From: Membranipora membranacea
Lineage: Eukaryota; Bryozoa; Gymnolaemata; Cheilostomatida; Membraniporidae
Direction: 5' to 3'
DNA length: 64,000 nucleotides
Assembly (NCBI GenBank): GCA_914767715.1
Contig: OU612066.1
Location: 27,316,283-27,380,282 of the forward strand
Below are positions 56,501 through 64,000 of the stretch, piece by piece. How positions within the stretch are numbered: the first letter of the stretch is position 1; each line of letters starts with the position of its first letter. The translations under genes were made by a program, and so were the position numbers. Below the pieces are notes generated by a model, which saw only the letters and a list, made by a program, of their open reading frames with translations, was not told the origin of the DNA and searched no databases.

Positions 56501-59500
56501 CATCGCCTATAAAAGATAACATCCAAAGTAAGGGATCTAGATCATAAACAGAAAATTCTCATGGCCATGGTATCTTTATTTCTTATTTCTTATACTTTAT
56601 TCCCTGCCTTCCCTTGACCTTCACGAAAAAAATTATTTACAAATTAATGTCTTCAGAACACTAAGTCATATCAGCCATCCTAACTTATTTATAATACATC
56701 AAGTTTGACCATGTTTGAAAATACTCAATACGTTCTTGGCTAGCCAGCATTTACTCAAACCCCATATCTTTATACAAACTCCCACCTTAGCTAGTGAAAA
56801 ATAGCGCTACCTAACATTAGCTCACCCACACATGAACTAGCTAGATAGATAAAGTCTATTTCATATTTACTGTTCTAAGGTTGGTTGACAAATCTACTAG
56901 GGATTTCAGAATGTAATATAAACACATCAGAGCTTTTCTGTGGACGTGTTCATTACCTGCATAGGGAGTAATCCCCACCTCTCCATTCTGATAGACTTAC
57001 TGATCACATCACCCATAGATATACAGTTAGATGCTCGAGCCATTCTCTTTAACTTGTCTAACTCACTGCCACTGAAAATTCACAAAATACATTAAAGTTT
57101 TATTCAAATCAATTCTGCTGTCCTAGAATATGATCATCTAGCAGCGCTGCATGAAGGTTTTCAATGTGGATTAACAGCAGATACCAACCACCTAGCTACC
57201 CTATTAGTTTCTAAAAGGAACTTGATGCTAATTCAGTGTCAAATTAGTTTTAATTTTCGCTTTTTTATAAAATTTCAGGGTCATCATTTGCATTTGTTTA
57301 TCAGATTCTTCATCAAAACCACTATGACATAATGATGATTAAAAACCAAACTTTTGGCATGAAACTATAATTTTTTGACATTTTGGCAACTAAGATGAAG
57401 TTTAAAAATCTTCCCAAGCAGTTGGAATTTTTAAGTGTTTCTGACATGGGAACAGTGACCGTATAACATGCATGTTTTCTCCTCGTGACACCCCTGCATG
57501 AGTTCTCAAGTGGCCAAAAATTGTCACATTACAAAATATAACTTTTGAGATTGTCTTCTACCTCAAGGTTTGACCCTTGGTTAGATGGCTGAGGCATCAG
57601 TGTCAACTGACCTACCATTAGGGACAATCAATGAACAGACCTGCCATAAAAGATATATAATCAACAGGCCTGCCATTGAGAATAGAGTATAATCACAAAC
57701 CTGCCGTGAGGACTGGCATGTATGTAGTTCTCTTGTATAAACAGAGGATGCATAGAGTAATCATAGAAGAAAAGATCGCTCCTATCTATCAGTGACATCT
57801 TCTTAGTCTCAGACTCACTGAACGCCATCCGACACGCCGTGAATAGATCCTGTAAAAATAAAGCATGACACTTATCTGCTTCATAAACTTAATCCTAATC
57901 CTAATCAGCATGTGAAAGCTACTCAGAGTTGTGTGCACGTCTTGAGTAGGAGCACAACTCCAATTGCAATGACAGCGTATGTTAATAAATTACAAACAAT
58001 AGTGTGAAACTCAGATTGAATGCATCATGTCCGTAATGTCAATCAGGGGTTATGGCTGAGTGATCACGTCCCATTGAACAATGCAGATTATCAGTTATTT
58101 TCACCTTTATGGAAGATATAGGCTGCAAGTTAAAATAAGATGAAATTTTACAGCATGAAGAGACCTTGTTTGTAACTCCAATTAGCCTTGCTATCAAGCA
58201 TGTGATTTCATTACATTGGTATAACACACAGCATTTTAAGAAAACCATTTAAAATTAAATTATTAATCTTTAGCTGACTTTGTATATAATCATACCAAGG
58301 AGTTAGAGACAACTCCTCGATCATACTCACATTTCAATTTAATTGTTCAAGGTTTCCCTTTTATTGTAACAATACTTTTAAAGGTTTTAACACATTGTGT
58401 GCAAAACAATAATTCAAAATGAGGATAATAATTAATAACAATAATAATAACTTCTACTCACTATTTTGAAGTCTTTCTTAGCGTTACCACTGTCTTTCTT
58501 CACTTGACCTTGGTCCAGATTAGCATTTGTGGCGCTCCAAACAGAAAGGTTATGTAATATCTGTAATTAGAGAACACAATTACAAAACCGGGAACATAAT
58601 TAGCAAATCCGCCTCAAATCACTTTTCCTTGACAACTGGATTCCTTGCTGTCACAATATTTGGCTAGGTGTATGGAGTGTGAGTACGATATGTTAAATTG
58701 TCAAATTGCGATGATAGCCTCTATGATATGAAAAATAGTGGCTTACATACTTATTACTATCTAAAGTGACAAGACTTTTCGCTGTGTGATACTTATGATG
58801 TAGAGCACATTAAAGATGGAGCAGGAAATACACTGAATTATTGCGTATACAAAAATTGTCTCATAAAACATCTAGGAGTGTCTACGCAAAAAGCTCACTC
58901 TTATTCCTAAAACGGAACGCTTCTACTGCCTTTGGACATTACCGACAGGTATCATGATGTTGGCATGTACACACAGTACCAAATACTGACAATACATGTA
59001 CTAACCTGTCTGACATCATGATTGGACGCTTCAATAACATTATCCAGAGAACTGCCGTCTATATTTACTCCTTCTCTCATACATACTGTTCTCATCGCAC
59101 TCTATAAACATAGGTGTAATTAATTCGAGACAGTTTAGTTTCAAACTTAATCACTTGCCTGCTCGAGATTGCTTTTAAAGAGTTTGGTTTCGAAACAGAC
59201 AAAATAAATGACCATGTTTTCCAATCAGAAATTTAGTGAGGATTTGTGCGGAATTCCACATTGTCTATTTGATATTGTTTTTCTCGGCTGATCTTGGATA
59301 GGGAAGTAAGGTGGTTCGGTGGACACAGCTTTGCTTGCACCAGGTATTTTGAATAATCTCAGTGTTTTGGACAAGGATGTACCGCAGTATGCACACTTTT
59401 ATTTATTTGTATGTCTGGTCAGAAAAAAAGTCATGTTTGAATGATTGACCAGGCACAAAAATTTAATAACCACATCAATGCCGAGAAAAGCGGAAATGTC

Positions 59501-62500
59501 GTGCATCCATACCTTGATTTGCTCCACTCTTGGACGTTGGAATCTGAGATCGAAGCAGTGATTGGCTAGAGATCTGATCTTCTGGCTCTGCCTATCGTTA
59601 CATATACAGATGATAGGTATGTGTGAGGATTTAATCAGCTGTATTAACTCCTGCATACCCCCTCTATCCTCATTACCCGCCATACCATCTACCTCGTCCA
59701 TTATAATACAATGCTTCTTATTCTCTGTGGATGATGGCTTAGCATTGCCTGTAATAAAGGCGCTCATTGATCAAACTTACGGATTAAAATATGTTAAATG
59801 TCTGCGTAAAATTTCAACTGGCTAAGAGCCGAAACAACAGTATTCAATTTTTGGTACGGTCATAATAATAACAAATCAGGGCCAGCTGCATACTGAGACT
59901 ACCAGCTTTTAAGCTCATATTTCAAGTAGTCCAGTATAGCTTACAACAAACCAAAACTGGGACACAAAGCTGCACATAGAATTTGGCCCTACTGGTAAGC
60001 CACAGGTAAGATGGTAAGCATCTCATTTAGCCGCAAATTGGATTAAACACAATTTAATACCGACATACCTTTAGACACAAAATCCATAAGTGTAGTATTG
60101 CCGATAGCACCCCCTATAGTCTCCTGAAGAATCTTCTTACTTCTCGAGTCAGATGCATTAGTCTCAAAGTATGTGAATGCTGCCTCCTTACATACGAGAG
60201 TAGCTGTAGTAGTCTTACCGATGCCAGGAGGACCTGAGAGAAGGGCGGCTCTGAAGCCTGCTCCATCACCTCCACCACCTCGGAATCCTCCAACTATGGA
60301 GTGAAAAATGAGACAGGTTATCCGTTGTATGGTGAATGTATAACAGCATCTTGTCAATCCTTACGGCTTTACACAAAAGGGTGACACATAGTAATCACTT
60401 TATTTTTAATTAACAGCAGTAATATTGATAACAAGCATACTGTACACGAGGGACAGAATTTAAAAACTATAAACTTGAATTTAAAAACAGCAGCTCCAAG
60501 TAGGTAGTTGCCTCCCCTATGTCAAACTGTGGACTACTAGATTAGACAGGACAGCAGTTAAAAATATTGTTTGATATACTATTGAGTAACGCTCAACATG
60601 ATCTCGTCCCTGAGATCATAACAATAGGAGGTGCATACACTAGAATTTTGCAGTGCGCTAATATAGGTCAGGTAGTCAAGTAATCTGGACATGAATTTAC
60701 TCACAGCTAGAGACAGGTTTGGTTCCGAGTTTACGATGTCTATGCCAGTTCTTTATCCATGTTAGTAACTTCTTAGCGTTACTCTTGTCTCCATTCTGTC
60801 CTATTATCTTGTTCAAGTTACCTGGTTTATATTTCTCAACCTATAAAAAACAACATTAGTGAAAACAGTTGAATTACATACTTGCATATCTGATGGGAAA
60901 CCATTAAAAATTTACAGGGCTTGACAAAGTGAGTATCAGAATACATTTATGCGCTATATACATTGAGCTCCCTATGAGAAGAATTAAATTCAGTGATATG
61001 TATATCAGGACAAAAAGGTATTACCATTTTGGCCTCGTTATTTTTTTTAATGTGAATGGTCAGTAGGAAAGGTAATGTGATATAACAGGAACTGGAGACA
61101 AATAATGTCCTAGCCAGGAACAGGATCAAACACATCATTGAGCTGAGAAAAGAATTTTCAACCTCCATTATTTGGCTAAATCAATCAGATAAACACTCAC
61201 CCAGAGCAGATTTTCAGTTCCGTCCCTAGGCACTGTAGGAACCAGTGATGGAAAATTTGAACTAGACGGCTCACTGGAGATTGGGGCTCTCTTTAGCATT
61301 ACAGATTTCGTCTGAAATGAACATTGACAGAAATAAATAACATATACATGCAGATAGCAGAAAATTTGGCTAAATCGGAAGAACAACATTACAACAACCA
61401 TCAACAATAACTCGAAACTAGAACTTAATGACATAAGTTACTTGAAGGATCCATCTGTGACAATAATTTTATTGTAAACTTAAAAGTACATACCTCCGGT
61501 TTAGAATTGGCTGTCGGTTCATCTACCTCCATAAAGGACTGCTCATCATCATCACTAAACCCGTCTTCATCACCACCTGCTGAAGGCGCGGAGCCATCTT
61601 CTGATAGGCCGAGCAGAGAGTAAAACTCCGCCTCTGTGATTATCTTCAATCCAGCCATCTTCTCAGCCTAAAATAATGTTTGGCGATAAACAATTTCAGC
61701 TATTTATCCACTTAGGTATCTTGCTAATATAGGAAGAAAGTGGAACAAACATAATGAAATTTCAATTGAAGATCCCCTAGTCTGGAATTCTTGCGTATCC
61801 AAGGTACCTCAACTGAGTCATAGCCAGGGGCAACTCTTCAGCATGGTCTAGGTTTACAATGGATATTATTTCTTCAGATGCCAAAGTCTCAGTGTGTGCG
61901 CCTCAACAGCGCCATCGGAGTTGGCTCCCCAGTATGGTGTAGGTCTTTATTTGATGTTATTTCACATCTCTTACCTTGGCTAATTTAGACAGACCAGCCT
62001 CCTCTCCTGCCACCATATAGTTAACTTTACCACTGAGGGCGCTGACGACTCGTCCGCCATGTTTAATAACCAGCTCTTTAGCGTCATCTCTCTCCATGTT
62101 AGCCAGCTGCCCAGTCAACACAAAGGTCTTACCTTTTATGGAAACAGGCTGTAGAGAGAGAGATAAATTTGTGGGTTAATGATTTACAAACACAACTTAA
62201 AATCAAAGTGGATGTCTACACCGTCAGTGTGTCAGATACTTAGAATCTGAGCCTAAGATGTTTCAACAACACGAGATATGGCAAACTACCTTTTGTCTGA
62301 AAATGAAAAATGGTGAGTTTGACATTTATCTGCAGCAGAAACTTGTGTGAGAGGCAAGGAAAACTTGAGTTGACCGATATAGACAATAGCCTTACCTTTA
62401 CAGGTGATTTTCTAGGTGATACAGTCTGAGATTTCACTGGAGTAGCTCCCTTTGTAGCTGCTTTTTTCGGAGTGGCTTCCTTTGAAGGCTTTTTAGGTTT

Positions 62501-64000
62501 AGCAGCTTTCTCTGCCTTAGCAGCGACAGCCTTGCTGGGGCTCAGGCTGACTGAACTAGTCTGTTTCTCAGATTTACCAGTTGTCTTCTCATTCTTGATT
62601 TTATCAGCTTTCTCCTCAGTCTTTGAGTCTTTACTAGGAGTGGCGGATCGAGTTCCACTTCTAGTGCTTGTCTGTGATGAGGATTTCTTATTGGGTGTCT
62701 CAGCTCTTGGCTTTTTACTCGGAGTTATCTCTGTTTGGTCTGGTGTTGCCTCTTGTAGTTTTCTAGCCTTAGTTCTCGGAGTTTCTGATCCCCTCTGCTC
62801 TTCTGTCTTAGGTTTCTCTTCACTCAACGGCAGTGGTTTGTATTTGTCCTTGGATTTGGGGGTAGCAGTTTTATTTTTCTTCTCTTTTATTGAAGTTACG
62901 GGTGAGGCACTAGTGTCACTGGATTTCTGTTTGGAGGGAGTTGATTTTGTATCCTGTTTACCATTAGCAGCCTTTGCTGGGCTCTCCTTGTTCTTTGAAG
63001 GACTTTTACCCTTTGTTTTCTCAAGGGTCTTATTAAAGTCTTGGTTATCATGTTCCTCTGTTTTCTGTAAACAATTATCGATTGTTACACTACTCAACTA
63101 CACTGCTATACAAAATTACACAAGGCATGTTTATATGTTCCCCAGGGTTGATAACAGTGCACAGGCATTTTTCATTACAAGTAATGCTGGTTCAACAGTA
63201 CAATTTAGTGATTGATGGAGGAAAGCAGGCCTGCTAAACGGGTAAAATTTGTCCAAGCCAAAAGCTCCTGAAAAACACATACACAAAGTATTGCAATTAT
63301 TAACATTGGTCTGATATTAATATATTTAAACCATGTGATATGATAGTACCATATGGTATAGGCAAGGTCTCATTTACGCAATCCCTCATGTTCAATACTT
63401 CATTATTCCACAAATAATAAATACCTTGTCGTCAACAAGCTGAGCGAATGACTCATCATCACTCCACGCCTCCTGGTCTGTATCCAGTACTATAATCTCA
63501 TCCTTAGTGTTCACCACTGATTTCTTCTTATTACTGCTGCTATCTTTGGAGTTTTTAGTCTTAGAGGTAGCATCGGCAGACAGCTTACCAGATATTGTCT
63601 AGATGGAAACAAAAACTTTGAAAATAATTCACCAAGGAGTTCTGAACCTGAACTAAACTAAACAGGTAAACTTAAATTGAATCTCAATAGGGTATTAAAA
63701 AAATAACAACTTTAACCGCCATTTTGCATACAGTCAACTTTCATTTGAAACAATTTATTTCGATCAAATTAGACTTTTTTAGTTCCTGCCCGGCGTCAAT
63801 AGCAATGACAGTGGAGCTGGGAGATGTCTCAGGATTATATCATATATCACTACTTGGCTCCTTCAGATAGGTAAAAAAAAGATCGCTTGAATACATCATA
63901 CTAACTTTGGGTGCTTCTTTGCTCCCAGTGGTGACTTTTTTTGAGCCAAAGAAGTCAGAAGCAGATCTTTTTTCCTTCTTTTTCTCTTCCTGTTTACTGG
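53570..64000 (-). CDS. RFC1: replication factor C large subunit (N-terminus beyond window)
   Basis: Seventeen exons: 63906-64000 (partial), 63425-63598, 62396-63064, 61975-62148, 61494-61667, 61201-61311, 60705-60840, 60069-60293, 59513-59748, 59006-59101, 58462-58560, 57701-57849, 56957-57071, 56361-56506, 55087-55300, 54213-54401, 53570-53677 (stop). All phases agree, about 1035 residues; human RFC1 has about 1150. In order: a DFFG motif, a long Lys/Ser/Pro-rich linker, a BRCT domain (VLTGQL, HGGRVVSALSGKVNYMV), the AAA+ module with Walker A SGPPGIGKTT, Walker B IIMDEVDG and sensor ICND, FDLRFQRPRVEQIK, the C-terminal RFC1 domain (DLFFYDYS, PLFIQENYIH, FPKWLGKFSST) and a Lys/Ala-rich tail. 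The subunit loads PCNA onto primer-template junctions in the nucleus. Confidence 0.97.
53983..54014 (-). repeat. ghost copy of an RFC1 exon end and splice donor
   Basis: About 28 of 32 bases match 54206-54237, which spans the 3' end of RFC1 exon 54213-54401 and its donor. The copy keeps a GTTAGT donor-like site. An AATATTACT array lies between original and copy. Confidence 0.6.
54015..54195. repeat. AATATTACT minisatellite in the last RFC1 intron
   Basis: Roughly twenty units of ATATTACTAC / TAATATTACTAC fill this stretch without other bases. The plus strand is open through it by composition, not as a gene. Confidence 0.8.
55422..55668. mobile_element. foldback MITE, family copy 2
   Basis: The ends AGGTAATATCAATGA and AGGTAATGTCGATGA are inverted. 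Inside, CGTTGGAAAACTACCGAGCT pairs with AGCTTGGCAGCTTTCCAACG. The same inner motifs, in the same order, are in the element at 2172-3059. It lies in an RFC1 intron, just upstream of exon 55087-55300. Confidence 0.65.
62396..63064 (-). CDS. RFC1: RFC1 low-complexity exon
   Basis: A single 669-nt phase-0 exon encodes 223 residues between the N-terminal region and the BRCT domain. It is dominated by Lys, Ser, Thr, Pro and Ala, with repeated TPKK, SPSK and SPRK-like steps, as in the disordered linker of other RFC1 proteins. Many S/T-P sites suggest phosphorylation by cell-cycle kinases, which is inference. The antisense strand is open over the whole length because of this composition and is not a gene. 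Confidence 0.9.

Noticed and set aside
62472-63215. 247-codon plus-strand open frame
   Set aside because: It is the antisense of the Lys/Ser/Pro-rich RFC1 exon. Its Leu/Ser/Phe/Val composition follows from that.

Overview
The window is animal nuclear DNA. It is AT-rich, every gene is split by many spliceosomal introns with GT..AG borders, and all four recognisable genes are metazoan types. Short to moderate introns, an SRCR plus ZP surface protein and abundant small inverted-repeat transposons suggest an invertebrate, possibly an early-branching one such as a sponge or cnidarian. The sequence alone does not settle the phylum. I built exon models by hand: borders were accepted only where splice sites and reading phase agree across neighbouring exons.

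Layout. (1) Positions 71-24772, minus strand: a secreted or membrane protein with a signal peptide, one six-cysteine (group A) SRCR domain split over three exons, three very small phase-1 cysteine exons and a ZP domain that runs off the left edge. A separate exon at 12984-13087 would end a shorter, membrane-anchored isoform. Its introns hold most of the mobile DNA here. (2) Positions 27020-39093, minus strand: a complete 12-exon SLC6 sodium/chloride-dependent transporter of about 700 residues, with non-coding 5' exons up to about 41.85 kb. (3) Positions 43013-53027, plus strand: a complete 17-exon homologue of CCDC60, about 776 residues, including a likely 21-nt microexon and an RFX-type X-box upstream. 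(4) Positions 53570 to beyond 64000, minus strand: the large clamp-loader subunit RFC1, 17 exons visible, lacking only its N-terminus. Genes 2 and 3 are head to head; genes 3 and 4 are tail to tail, 542 bp apart.

The main structural surprise is at 17556-23909. One hAT-type transposon (8-bp target duplication GAATATAC) has been entered by a second copy of its own family in the opposite orientation (target duplication CACTGCAG). That second copy was entered by an unrelated hAT with ends CAGGGCTCTCAACC, which carries a decayed reverse-transcriptase fragment. The whole stack lies in the intron that splits the SRCR domain, lengthening that intron from about 0.7 to 7.1 kb.

Other non-genic structure includes a 39-bp perfect hairpin with a tRNA-Gly-like A-box (16550-16635), a foldback MITE family with copies in two different genes, a 1-kb tandem duplication (7831-10180), tRNA-derived SINE-like heads, GC-rich hairpins, and an AATATTACT array in RFC1 flanked by a duplicated exon end. 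I saw no CRISPR array, rRNA or convincing functional tRNA gene.
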